From the NCBI GenBank assembly GCA_025677815.1, contig JAIXMP010000026.1:434001-498000 (forward strand): a DNA stretch of 64,000 nt, written 5' to 3'. A program made the position numbers and the translations under genes. Source of the DNA: Phascolomyces articulosus. Its lineage: Eukaryota > Mucoromycota > Mucoromycetes > Mucorales > Lichtheimiaceae. The notes beneath the pieces are model-generated. The model made no database searches. It worked only from the letters and a program-made list of their open reading frames with translations, and was not told the origin of the DNA. This document shows positions 46,820 through 58,625 of this stretch, in pieces. Position 1 is the stretch's first letter. Every line of letters starts with the position of its first letter.

Positions 46820-48791
46820 TTACCTATCTAGACTTTCTTGAGATAGGTCTTCAGTTGTTGTTGGTGCTGCCTCATCAGATAGGATAACCCCAAAATGAGG
46901 CTGTTCTTGTGGTTGTGGTTGTGATGGGCGTATCAAACTGATATTAAGTACTCGATTGACCTATATCATAAAAACAATTATTACCAGTTTACCAGTTCAA
47001 ATACTTTATTGATACGTACCAAATACATGTGCTTGCATAGTGAAGCATTTGTTTGTTGATCAACGCAAGTACACGACACAAGGTAATTCTCAACATCAAC
47101 CAAAACATCATACACCGTTTGTTTTTCCGGGTCTGTAAATGACAATATTTTGACGATATTGTCTTCATGACCCACAATCATGGCAGCAGCTTCTTTATAT
47201 AATGATCTTATAAGAGGTATGTATGATAGTATATATTTAATAATAATAATTGTCAAAAGAAAACCTATCGTTCAACTCGTTAACACGCACAAGTCTTGCT
47301 CTTTCTGCTCTATTCATTGAACGAAGTTTAAATCTGGCAATAGTGCATACATGATCCTGCATCACATCTGGAAGAACAAGACCCCAAAGAATGTACACAA
47401 GCACATCCACTCGTTGTCTATGCAGACTTGTCAAATAAATCTCTTTAAGATGGCGATGCCAGCTTTCTACGTAGTTGTTTGTATTTATATGATAATGATG
47501 CTATTTATACTCATGGTAAGTTATCCGAGTTGTTGAAAATGGTAAAAAATGAATTGTATAAAAATAACTTACTGTAGGTCATGCATGACTCCATTTTTCA
47601 CGCTTAGGAAAGAATTCCCTTTCAAAATATAAATACAACTGAGGCCCATCCCATTCTTCATCAATATCAACACACCAGGTCTCAAATCTCTCATGCTCAA
47701 GATCAAAATTGGCCGTTAGTTCAGCTTTCATCATATTCATCTTCAGGGAGAGTGCCTTTTCACGCATTTCTCTCTTTTCCCTCAGAATTTTTGATGGATT
47801 GGATGATTTTGTGGTGAGTTTGAACAAAATGTTCTTTTTCCATGCCTTAATGATATGCCAATGACAGATAAGTATCTTCACATTATCAGTATACGTGTTA
47901 GGGGATATATCATCATTTACAGTATTATATCCCTTATTAATAGCAACAATCTCTGTATCAGCAGGTGAAGTGCCCATTTTCTTGTTGTATCTTGTCATTC
48001 CATTTGTAGAGATTATCTTCCATTGAAGGCGCTAGGTGGGATTGACGCCGAAGATGTACCTTCATTGCATAATAGACATGCTGATAATTAACTCTTAATG
48101 ATTGAGGTATGTTGTCATATGTTTCATCTTCAAAGTTCTTTTCTAGAACATCTTTATCAAGACGAAGCATATGTTTTATATTTCTCCAGGTAAGGCTTTT
48201 TTCTACTTGTGATTGAATGAATTCCATTACATAGCGAAGAAGCGTACCGGATGTTGTATCTAGATTGGTGCCAGGTTCATGACCAGTGTGTACGACGGTA
48301 TTCTACCGTGATCATGCCCTTGTCCTCACTATCTTGAGTGACAAAAGCCGTGAATCCAGTCTGACAATTACATCCAATTGCTTTTTTTAATCGTCTAGGA
48401 GGACCAGTGCAATGACAAGTGGAGTACTAACATAGTAGATAGTTTTAGCAAGCGAATAAATGAAGAACTTATTAGAAATCACCTAGCAAAAATTCATATG
48501 TTGACATGTAAAAATAAATTTTATTAAAATTACTTCATTAAAAATATGCCTGTGGTTCCCTCTGGTACGTTTTTGACCAGGTGAGGGAGGGGTGTATTCA
48601 TTTTCAAGGTATTGTTTATTTTTAACTCTTTGTTCATTATCAGACTTTGTTTTATTTTAAAACCTGCATTTGTAGAGTGATTCATGGGATATAATCCATT
48701 CACGATACTCCAGTCTTGGTATTGTCAATTTTACGGGTGTGTCATCATTTTCTGGTCGGATGATAAAGGTATTGGTAAGATAATTTTCCAT
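46820..48791 (-). pseudogene. MULE-type transposase gene with SWIM zinc finger, decayed
   Basis: Most of the architecture can be traced with consistent introns. The N-terminal exon starts at 48791 (MENYLTNTFIIRPEN). A Cys/His region follows (TCHCTGPP, then IGCNCQTGFTAF) with a helical linker (WRNIKHMLRLDKDVLE). Next are a 'LICHWHIIKAWKK' strand-helix and 'NNYVESWHRHLK', a typical MULE C-terminal block. A SWIM motif (CTC, then C-K-H) lies near 47040-47080, and the C-terminal Pro/Gln-rich tail ends at 46820. Defects are a TAA near 48655, a 1-nt shift near 48280, a deletion of roughly 120 codons removing the DDE core (near 47960), and TGA where Trp is expected near 47585. MULE transposases cut and paste DNA. 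No terminal repeats were identified. Confidence 0.75.
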
Positions 48792-49417
48792 ATTTAAAAA
48801 TAAATAAAGTAAAATAAATGAAGTGTCAGGAACAACAAATAATGTTTTCAACTTGGTTAAAAAAAAAAAGGATAAATGAGAAAATAACACTCCAACTCGT
48901 ATATTTTTTACACTAAATATCTGCCCAATAAAAATTAAGCCTTGCTACCTTAATAGGGTACGAGTTTGGTACCTAGCTTTGACTAGGATTATGGATTCCA
49001 ACATTATCTGAGCTGACCCCTAGATATGTTAGCTGTACCAAAACTTCTCATTTTCTTTAACAACACAGCATATTAAAAGATTATTTACTTATGAGATGGG
49101 CTAATGATAATCTCCAAAGTTTTGGCTTAGCTACTTGAAATATGTCGCACAAGTTTTAACAGATAAAAAGATATAGTCAATGTTTATTAATTTCTATGAA
49201 TATAATAAAAAACGTTTATAATACAAATATACTATAATGATTACAAGAAGCGATTACTTTTAAATGGTGATAGATTAGAATTTATACTTATTAATATGGA
49301 AGACTGATTAAATGGTGGTAAGAAGACACGAAGTAGTACTGAAACTTTAATTTTCTAAATGATGGGTTCTATAATTTATTTATTTGTATTTAGATACTCT
49401 AGCAGTTCGTTCACAAT
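48792..49417. other. Intergenic, no gene seen
   Basis: Spacer upstream of the decayed MULE-type gene and downstream of the next relic. It is AT-rich with no exon-like stretches. Confidence 0.5.
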
Positions 49418-49861
49418 CTATCGGACACATCGCCAAAGGCCTTTGACGTCTTGTTCCCACAAATCTGACAAGTCAATTTCCAATAAATTTTGTACGCCGT
49501 TCCAGGACGGAACTGGCATAATATTATCCAAGATGACTTCCTTGACTAAACCGTGACGATAGGTAAAGGACGCATCATACAATAATACAAACTGTAAAAG
49601 ATATATAATGTTTTGAAGATAAATTAGAAATTTTATCTATTGCAATATATCACATATAATTTATTTCATCCCTTTTTTTTTCGTTTGAAAAACAATATAT
49701 ACCTTTTTTCAGAGATGACATCGCGTACTCCTTTCCATTGTATCATTTTTTGTCTGGAAAATTGGTAAATGGTTTCCTGATTATTATAATACGTATCAAG
49801 GATTGTTCTGCTCTTGTTTTTAGCCGCCGTGAGAATATTGTTGAATGGAGCAGGAATCCAT
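49418..49861 (-). pseudogene. Two-exon relic of an unknown gene
   Basis: The 5' exon (49703-49861) encodes 'WIPAPFNNILTAAKNKSRTI', continues through a charged helix-like stretch and ends at GTATAT. The 3' exon (49418-49591) follows TTTTACAG and reads 'FVLLYDASFTYRHGLVKEVI', then 'SWNGVQNLLEIDLSDLWEQD', and a stop. Both are good protein sequence, but the codon phases do not match across the intron (2 against 0), so a lesion is present or an exon is missing. I do not recognise the family. Confidence 0.45.
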
Positions 49862-49878
49862 CTGTTGAAAAACTTGTT

Positions 49879-50271
49879 TTATTCATGTTGATACTGATAA
49901 TAATGTAAGTCATCAACAGAAGAGAGTTCGACCTTTGGTGGGAAGAGAACAAAATCACTTTCATCATCGATCATCATCCTGAATACAACTGATTCTTCTT
50001 GTTCTTCTGATGGAACCATGATGAAATCGTCGGTATCAGCAGTTGTAACAACTTTATTACTAATAGAAGGAACATCCTCCAAAACAATTATGAAATCATC
50101 GAGGAAGGAGTCATCTTGCTCTTTTTGTTGAGCAGCAATGTGACACTTCGATCCAACAATAACGGTGTCGGATTCGAAAGACACATCAGCGGTGGTGGTG
50201 GTCTCCTTTGAAGAAGCAGCGATAAGTCTTTTGCAAGTCTGAGTAAATGAGAAAAGCATGTTTGAAAGCAT
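49879..50271 (-). CDS. Small acidic protein with four LIR/AIM-like motifs
   Basis: Single exon from ATG 50271, 130 aa. A hydrophobic-aromatic N-terminus of about 15 residues (MLSNMLFSFT) is followed by a Ser/Thr-rich acidic body. Four related blocks are spaced at about 22-24 residues: SDTVIV (34-39), DDFIIV (58-63), DDFIMV (81-86) and SDFVLF (105-110). Acidic residue then F-x-x-V is the consensus Atg8/LC3-interacting motif; DDFIMVP closely resembles the known LIR of ULK1/Atg1 kinases (DDFVMVP). The last two aromatics or hydrophobics are less canonical. A cargo-receptor or Atg8-scaffold role is inference. The frame is unbroken and the composition is protein-like. The relic at 49418-49861 abuts its 3' end, and I found no splice connection between them. 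Confidence 0.6.
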   Translation of the reverse strand: MLSNMLFSFTQTCKRLIAASSKETTTTADVSFESDTVIVGSKCHIAAQQKEQDDSFLDDFIIVLEDVPSISNKVVTTADTDDFIMVPSEEQEESVVFRMMIDDESDFVLFPPKVELSSVDDLHYYQYQHE

Positions 50272-51486
50272 GATAATGTGCTTGAGTGTGTAACTAGGTG
50301 TTGTAAAAGATGTACGTTTCAAAGTTAAAGCAACACTTGAAAGAAATGGTGTGGTGTATTGATTTGGAAAAAAAAAACATCTTATATATACCCATTCAAT
50401 TAGTGATCAGTAGTGATATTTATAATTTACCATTATTACCGTATGACATAACTACTATATATATATAGTATTAATTTTTTAAAAAATATATAGCTGTCAA
50501 TTTATTATTATGCATTATTCATCGAGATGTGGATCCAGTGATTGTATTATCATCTTTTCCTTTTTTTTCAGTTGAGAGAAAACAATATATATAGAGATAT
50601 AATATAATATTTGTAAAAAACACCATCATATTTTCTCTCAAGAGCTCGCTCCTGGTATTCAACCGTCGGGTTTTAGAAATATCTGCTCATGATCAACCAC
50701 CTCAAAACTATCCCTTTGATAATCCACCAGTCTTCAATACTTAATAAGCTTGGATGTTAATAATATTGCAGCAGATGTATCCTTGGGAGAATTGATATGG
50801 ATAAGGATAAGGGTATACTCTTTGGATGGGGCCATAGGGTTGAAATTGGTAATGAATGTTGAAAAACAATAATCTAGTGTTGTTGTTAAGCCAAGATTTA
50901 CTTCTTTGTTCTATATTAAATATTGACTACTATTTTGTTAAAAAAATCCACTTTCTGCATTATGTGGGCATATCATGTCTGTTTTTTATTTTTATCTTTT
51001 TATAAAAGTGCTTGATTTGGTGATAAACAAATAAACATTAATATCTTGTTGCATTAATGTATGATCAATTATTAAGGTGTATTTCTTATCAATAAAAAAA
51101 TATATCATGTCCTCCTCCAAAACAAAATAATCTTCGATCGTTGCATCATAATTAATTACTTAAATAAGTGAGGTCGATAACATTGAACAAGTATGCAACA
51201 GATATAAAATATTAAAAAGCAAAAGAAGATAACTTTGGTATAGTAACAATAAAATAAAATAAAATAAGCATTTTATATATTATGGATAACTACTATTTTT
51301 TGGGCACTACAATGTTACTTGAAAAAAAAGAAAGTTTGGGTACTAAAGTAAAGAATTGGGGGTACTGGAGAAGAGAGGTAAGGAAAAAAAATTTAGACTA
51401 AGTTAATGAAGAAAGAAATGTAAAATAAAAAAAATCGATGATCATCTAATAATATCATTTTGACAAGTAGATTTGGTTTTGCTTTT
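50272..51486. other. Intergenic, no gene seen
   Basis: About 1.2 kb of AT-rich DNA with TA tracts (50456-50470). It includes the upstream region of the acidic protein and the probable 3' UTR of the Gly-rich membrane protein. Confidence 0.5.
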
Positions 51487-53255
51487 TTACACCATACCAA
51501 TATAATTAGTAATTCTATTTTCAATTCTATCGTTCATTTTTAACAATGATTCCAAAAGAGCTGCTTCTTCAATATTCTTGTAATCACCAAAAGCACGAAG
51601 TTTCTTCAAGGTACTTGAAAGTCCACCATGATTTGCCATATCATCCCTAAGAATCTTGTACAGTCGTAATTTATTACTTTGTAATAGTTTTACATTTTGA
51701 CCTTTATAATAAAGAATATTTAACATGGCATCCTTGAGAGAATTTTGCTTTTCGACACTTGCAATATTGGTAGAAATATGCTTTATCCATTTTTGTTTAC
51801 TATTTAAAATAAACATTTTAGTAAATGAAAGATGATAAATATGCAAAGATAACAATCTTACTTTAAAGTATCAATGTCGATATCGATATCAGATTCATTA
51901 ATATTTCGAAGAGTATCAAGCAATGAACTTGGTTGCGTATTCACATCAACAAGTGGTTGTTTTTGAGTAGTTTCAGTTCTTTGCCAGTTTTTACTAAAGT
52001 CAAAGAAACTTGGCCCCATATTAATTGAATTGTTTATAATTTCTATGAAAAAAATAAAACAACAACGTTAGAGTGAGTATTTTCTAGAATAAGATGATAT
52101 AGAGTGATAGTGATAGTAATTACCATTGGTCAAACGAAGACTATCTTCCACCTTTTTAATATCAAGAACATAATGGGACCAAAGATTCAAGATGACCAAC
52201 ATCAAAGCGACTATGTATTATATAAAGTTAGTAAATATATATACATCAAAATAAGCCCTTTTCAATTAAACAAACCTTTTAATAAGAAAGAAGTATTTGC
52301 ATAAAAGGCTACAGCAATACGACGTGCGATACCAAAATACGATCCATTTTGTTCTTGAGCAGCAGCAACATTTTGATGCAAATCTGGCATTTCAACTTGA
52401 AAAGTATCTGTACCGTCAAAAGTGAATACCGGATGAACTTGATAGAATTGTCGCGCGGGGGGGTTCTTCGTCATCGCCGCCGCCATTACCGCCACCACCA
52501 TTGCCGCCATCACCATTCCCGCCATTGCCGCCACCGCCATTTCCGCCACCGCCATTTCCACCACCACCATTGCCACCGTTTCCATCGCTGCTAACAGAGT
52601 AAGTTAATCCGGTTCTTGACTCTGGTAACTGAGGTAATGTTGTCGGATCGATGCTGCCGTCATCGTTATTATTTCCATTACCACCGTTACCACCGTTGTT
52701 TCCGTTATCACCGTTATTATCTTTATCTGATGTTACTTCCAAATGAGTCGAGCTTGGGATAGAGATAAGTTCAGAAAGTGAAGGAGCAGGTGTCAGTTTG
52801 GATCCACCACCACCCAACGATGAAGGCCGAGGGACGTCGTGAGATGATTTTTGTTCAGAAGATGAAATAACAGGTGCAGATAAAATGGTGGATGCATCGT
52901 GAGTTGATGAAATGATCGATGAAGGCTCAGGAGTTGATTGAATGGTAGTATTAGTAGATAAATCATCAGAAGGAAAAGACTGATGTGTGGACAAAGCACC
53001 AGACGCTTGCGTTAAAGTTTCTTGGGTGGTGGGTAAAGAACCACACGTAATGGTTGAAGGCGGTTGAGTAGTATATCTAGTCATATCAGTCTTGCTGCTT
53101 TTCCTTAATCGTTGAAAAAAAGAAGGTTTAGATTGGGAAGATGTAGGGGAAATAGGTGAGGTAGGTGAGGTAGGTAAAGATGAAGAAGTTCTAGGAATAT
53201 GACGAGGAGGTTTGGGAGGTGGTACACTTTGTTTTGAAGAATCTTGAGAAGACAT
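51487..53255 (-). CDS. Gly/Asn-repeat protein with one predicted TM, unknown function
   Basis: Five exons: 52490-53255, 52276-52437, 52124-52210, 51862-52042, 51487-51799, joined by GT-AG introns of phases 1, 1, 1 and 2; 502 aa. N-terminal proline-rich motifs (PPPKPPRH) suggest an SH3 ligand. Then come Ser/Thr-rich disorder and a (GGGGN)n tract, notable in AT-rich DNA. A hydrophobic stretch (about 305-330, 'VALMLVILNLWSHYVL') is followed by helical charged segments. The 52-nt first intron (GTAATG...CAAG, 52438-52489) lies inside the glycine tract and is required for frame. If it is retained, the protein ends at 52416 as a soluble 279-aa form. An alternative reading is a frameshift at the G7 run 52457-52463. 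Function unknown; paralogous in layout to the gene at 54668. Confidence 0.7.
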
Positions 53256-54667
53256 AGGTTTGATTACTTTATTTTTCGAGGCACGTACGATGAATATATA
53301 AAAGTTTGAGTATTAGCGGTTGATTTTTTCTTATATATAAAAGAAGAAGGCCTCTGTAATAAACAATTCTTTTTTATATATATATTTCTGATCATGGTGG
53401 CTCTTTGTTACCAATCATTATATAGTATCTTATACATTTGTGTGAGTTATTTTGTTTTCGAATCAGTGTGATAGTATAAATGAAAGGATTATACTCAGCG
53501 CATTGAACACAATGCATTATAAAATATAAAAAAAAGAATCAACCCTTTCCTTTCTCTTTCTTTTAATAACAATGAGCTACTGTAAGATATTATAAGAAGA
53601 TAGATTCATTCACTATTTCTTCTTAATTCATTAAAAAATAAAAAATAAACAATGATTAAAAGACAGGAAACGTTTCGCCATTGTATTTTACTTTTTATAA
53701 ATCAAGTACAATAATTATTAGTAACAATAATACTCATCTTTAGTATATCTTATTAATTATTCATCAAATTTATTGACGATAATGGCATTAGTATTTGATG
53801 AAGTACATATAATATGTTATACTCAAAAAGGAGGAAGTGGACCATGGTTTAAATGTTTTGTATGAAAATATATAATTATATATGTACTAGTCACCATCTT
53901 TTGAAATAATAATAAATATATTAATAAAAACAACAACAAATAGTTCTTTATTATTAGCAACAAAAATAAAGACCTCTTTGTTTTAAAAAAGTAAACATTA
54001 CTTCATTACTATTTTTATGATTGGTTCTTCCATAAAGAAAGAAGTTATCCATCATTATTATTGGTTTCGAAAGAAAAATCTATAATTTAATAATGATACC
54101 TTATAATACGCTCGCTTATGATCGTAAAATAGATTTCTGATTCATATTATAATAATACAATAAACTATTACTTGTTCATTAATACCAGTTTATAATGATG
54201 CAGCACCTTGCAGTAGGATACTTACTGCATATCTGATTTTTCAAAACTGATAGAAAAAACCTTGCATAAAGACTAATAGATTGATAACATTAATTCATCT
54301 TACCATGACAATAGAGAGTATTTCATGGTACACAGGATCAAAATAACAGTACATCGTGTAACATAAACAAAACCATGATTTGTATAATAATTGCAGTTAT
54401 ATCAAAAATTATATCATCCATGTATACAAAGTAGAAAGATACACAGAAGCAAGAAAAAAAAACATTGTAGACTCAATATATAAGAAATCAAATACTATTG
54501 TATATGTTTATATATTATTGTTGTAATGTTTATATATTCTACTTCATTTATTATTACTTTATCCCATTTTTAAGTTATCAAGAAGAAGACTATACAAAGT
54601 CTTATTTGTATCAATCAACTACAATTTAATGTTTCTATATTATCATTTTCTTCATTGCTTTTGTAAT
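53256..54667. other. Intergenic, no gene seen
   Basis: AT-rich spacer separating the two same-strand membrane-protein genes. It holds the promoter of the Gly-rich gene and the 3' UTR of the next. A few short frames lack support. Confidence 0.5.
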
Positions 54668-55839
54668 TTAACTCCAATCTGCTGTCGACAAGATGTTGAG
54701 AATTTTATTGACTTCAAGAATCATGCGCTTGTAAGGAATCGAAAGTGAAGCCGTATACGTTGCAACAGATTGAACTTTAAGAGCAAGTTGAAATATTCCC
54801 AATGTTTGTAGTTCATCGTCAATATCTTCGTTGGTTGTCATTTTTCTTCTCATCAGGCCGATAATTTTATCGAGAAGACTTTCTACTTGTTCATGGTGTT
54901 CTGACACATATTGTAATGTTACTTTATTTTCATCCAATAGAGATCGGTAGGTTTCCATACTATCACTTAGTTCTTGCATCAAAATCATGCTATTATGATA
55001 TAATTTTAGACTAGGATGAAATGACAAAAAAAACCATCAAATTCTTCGCAATAACCCCTTCAAGAATAGAATATTATAATCAATAGTGACTTACTCTTTG
55101 TTATCAGGTTTTTTATTTGAAACAATTGAATCCGAAACACTCGAAATATCCATTGGAATTTTAGGTTTATCAGTGACAGATTCTGTAATAGGTTTGTCAA
55201 TAGGGTGAGGGAAAGATTGTGTTTTGGAAATAGGCAAGATTCTTCTACTTGTTGGACCACCAACTTATTTTAAAAAAAAAATCAAACACCCAATGATTAG
55301 TATTTTTATTATTTTGACAGTGATTAGATAGTTGTTTTTTCTTTACCTCTTTCAGACAATGATTTTGCTTCTCTCGATATAGTGAACCCGTTATAGACTA
55401 AAAAATTGTTGTACAATGTCATAGAAAGGATATGTACTAATACAACACATATTGCTATTTTCCCCAAGTAAAGATTCATAAAGATGGGAAACATGAGAAT
55501 AAGATACGATCATTCAATATATTATTACATATGAGAATAATTGAGTTGAAAAAAATATTTACTTATTAAAACCGTAAGAAATATGAAATTGGCCCGAGGT
55601 CGCTGATGGTGAACCAATGGAAGGTGGTTCACAGGTGGTGGTTGATGCCCAGGTGGTGGTTGTGGCTCTGCTGGTGCTTGCTGGTCAGGTGGTGTCTGTT
55701 GCACTGGAGGCTGTGGTTGTTGCTGCTGAATGCGTTGCGCGCGACGGGCTCTTGTTTCTACACCATATACGTTGAAGTGACCTGGTGATAAAGTTGGTGT
55801 TGTTATATCTCTGAGTAGAGGGTCACGTCTTGGTGGCAT
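54668..55839 (-). CDS. Proline-rich single-TM protein, structural relative of the preceding gene
   Basis: Four exons: 55563-55839, 55347-55454, 55095-55263, 54668-55010, phases 1, 1 and 2; 298 aa. A basic N-terminus (MPPRRDPLLRDI) is followed by a Gln/Pro-rich region (QQTPPDQQAPAEPQPPPGHQ) and one TM segment (about 87-107, 'NFIFLTVLITICVVLVHIL'). After a short linker with a Pro/Ser-rich stretch comes a helical C-terminal domain (SMETYRSLLDENKVTLQYVS and onward) that may form coiled coil. The last three exons have the same phases and order as exons 3-5 of the 502-aa protein at 51487, and the TM sits at the same intron-flanked position. This supports ancient tandem duplication. No family is recognised. 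Confidence 0.75.
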
Positions 55840-58371
55840 GTTGATTAAAATAAAATAATGTATAAGAAGTAGGTATAATTAAGAAAGAAAGGTTTAAATG
55901 ATAAAAAGAAAAAGTTGTATATTTATATATAAAAAAAGTTCTTCCCAAGTATATAAAAGCTTTCATTGTTCTTTCAACTTTCTTTGAACTCCATACAGAT
56001 GATATTATATACCATCATTATCATCATCATCATTATCTTCTTTTTGATATCATTGGACTTTTTTGTATTTCTTTGTAAAATTAATGAATATTGGCTTTGA
56101 AATAGAAAAGTTGTTTGATTTATTAAATGAGAATAAGACACAATCATTATGCAGTGAAAAACGCGTTTAACCTTTTATGAACAGATAATAAGTGCGCATT
56201 GAAATTACAAGTATCCATTGGTTCCTCCCTCTCAAATTCTTTTTATAGATTCAACCCTACTCTACTGATTTTCTTTCATAAACGAACTGATCGATCTTCC
56301 TCACCTCATAATCGCCATGGAACTATTGTTATAATTACTAATGCCTATGTTAATTAATTCTTATTCTTTTTCTATTTGTCTAAAAAGGCAAGATTTTGAC
56401 TACATATAACAACAACAATCCTTTTTTATTAAATTTCATAACCCAGTTGTTAGCCCATCCGCTCCTGGTCTATTGTAAGTTTAATTTTCTTTGTGTACAT
56501 AACCATACTATTATTTATTAGAGAAAAAAGGGAGGACAAGAACGTCAATCGAGAACGAATGACATATATATAGATATATATACATAGATGGTGTGCTTCC
56601 CAAGTTAATGATTTCTCAGGTTCCAGAATAGTTTCAAGCGTGTTTGCCTGCCAGAATGTTTTTTTAATGGTGAACAGGGAGCAGTATTTCATGGTTGGAA
56701 AATCCGCGATGCTTATACCTTTTTCCCGTTACTCTATCAAGCCTCATACGGGAGTAAGGCTAGTATTGAGACCGTTCTCTATATTGTATTTGATTTTTTT
56801 TTTCTTATAAGGGTTTGTTTTAGGTGTGTAGCATCGCAAGGTGCAGAGCCAAATAAAAAAAAAGGTAACAAGTATGATTATGGATATGAATGACAGGTCG
56901 GTACATAATAAACTTTACATGATGTTGTTTTGTGTTTATTGTAGGATGGATTATGCATATATGTATTCCTGACTGGTATTTTAAACTTCATATTGCTTGA
57001 GTATTTACATGGAAGTGAAATGAGCTTTGAGTTACCTATGTTGCACCAAGTTGCATACATTGATCAATCCTGTCCACCAGTGTCTTCTTTAGTATTATTC
57101 GCCCCCTTTGTTCCGTTTGTTTGTTTCTGTAAATAAACGATACCCTTATACAAACGTTCTCGAATGAAACTAATTTGATTTGGATCGTGCAGGGCAATTC
57201 GTTGATCTCAATTTCTCTCGTTCGGTATCGATGGCTACTGCAAGGATTATTGATGCCCGTTTACAAGGACAGAACAACCGGCTGACAAGGAGCAACTTTA
57301 TTTGAAGAAGCGTTTACTGTAATATTCGAGATCATGTGTTTACGGGAATAAAGTAAGTAAGCAACGTGTATTGATGTAGTCTTGTGGATATCAATAGAAT
57401 GGATACAAAGATTTGCTAGTTTATTATTGTTGTGGATCTACATAAATATAAAGCCAAACTGAACACAAGGTCTCTTTGTCTGAGTTTTCCATACACTTTT
57501 CTTTCCCTACAATGAAGAATCAAGCATAAAAGCTAAGGACAATGCACTTATATTTTTTTTATTGAATTACATTGTGTATCTTTATGTGGAGTTTTGTCGT
57601 ATTTTACTATTATTAAAATGAAAAATACAAGTTTGTATGCTATAAAAATGGATTTTTGAAACAAGGATAGGCTGTTTGTGAAGTTAAAGTTAGTGTTGGA
57701 ATGAAAGGATAGAGCTGTGATGGCAGTTGTTGTTGCGTTGAGATAAACCTTTTTGACACTATGTAATTTTCATTCTTTTGCTGTTAATATTAATCTAAAT
57801 GTTCTTTAATTTACACTGAACTATACATTTGAATAAGAGTTGGAAAAAAAAAACATTAGACTAAGAGAGTTTTGAGAGTGATGATAGCATGTGCTTTATG
57901 TATCTTTCATCCTTTTTTACTTATTACAGAGATGTGATTTCCTCCTTTATCGGCTATATCTCTCTGCAAAGATATTGTGATCTATTCGAGGGTACTGATT
58001 AAAAGGGAAAAAAAAGGCAGGTACGTAGAATTTAGTTTTACAGGTGCTTTACATAACGCTTAAAACAAAATAAAAATCCAAAACATGTTTTAAATCATAT
58101 ATCCTCTTTTTATTATAACTTTGGATATAGAATTCATGAAGAGAGAAAATATATATGTAATCGTAGTTGTCAACAGCATCAAAATCGCCATATTTAACAT
58201 ATTTTTGTCCTTTCTTGAACTTAACTTCCATTCGAATTTTTTTTGTGCCAGAGTATATTCTATTGAAAGAAACACCTAATTAAATACTACAGAATAGCAT
58301 TACTGAATAATAGATACACTAAATCAAGAATAGGCTATAAGAAATCTACCATCTCCTCCTGGTTATATCAA
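55840..58371. other. Intergenic region, no supported gene
   Basis: About 2.5 kb without an intact gene. It includes the upstream region of the proline-rich gene. Two stretches (about 56630-56780 and 57190-57330) read as somewhat protein-like but without consistent frames or splice sites, and are left unassigned. Confidence 0.4.
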
Positions 58372-58625
58372 TATTGTTGGAAACATACTTACATTACTGC
58401 CATTTATGTGTAGATGTTCAACTACCTGGGATAAGGGAAACAGCAACAATCGAGATAACAGTTGTGGATACTATGAGATTTTTAAATATGGAACAGATAT
58501 CGAACGAGTCTCTAAAGCAATTAAACGATTATCACTATTTGAAGATAAAGAAGGAAAACTTGCGCTGGTGTCACCAAGAAAGAGGCGGCTATCAATTTGC
58601 TCCATGTTTTAGTTTGATTGTTTAA
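58372..58625 (+). pseudogene. C-terminal fragment of a HET-like gene
   Basis: Two overlapping frames contain pieces matching the C-terminal end of the HET-type relic at 60868-61120: 'KRLSLFEDKEGKLALVSPRK' corresponds to 'QLSRFMEIKRVLVSQKKR', and 'RWCHQERGGYQFAPCF' to 'CWCHKKRDAYRMASG'. The matches in alternate frames suggest the same shift pattern in both. Only this end piece survives. Confidence 0.45.

Noticed and set aside
56630..57330. Two faintly protein-like stretches (for example GAVFHGWKIRDAYTFFPLLY)
   Set aside because: Frames and splice sites do not connect, and no family is recognised; support is insufficient for a feature.
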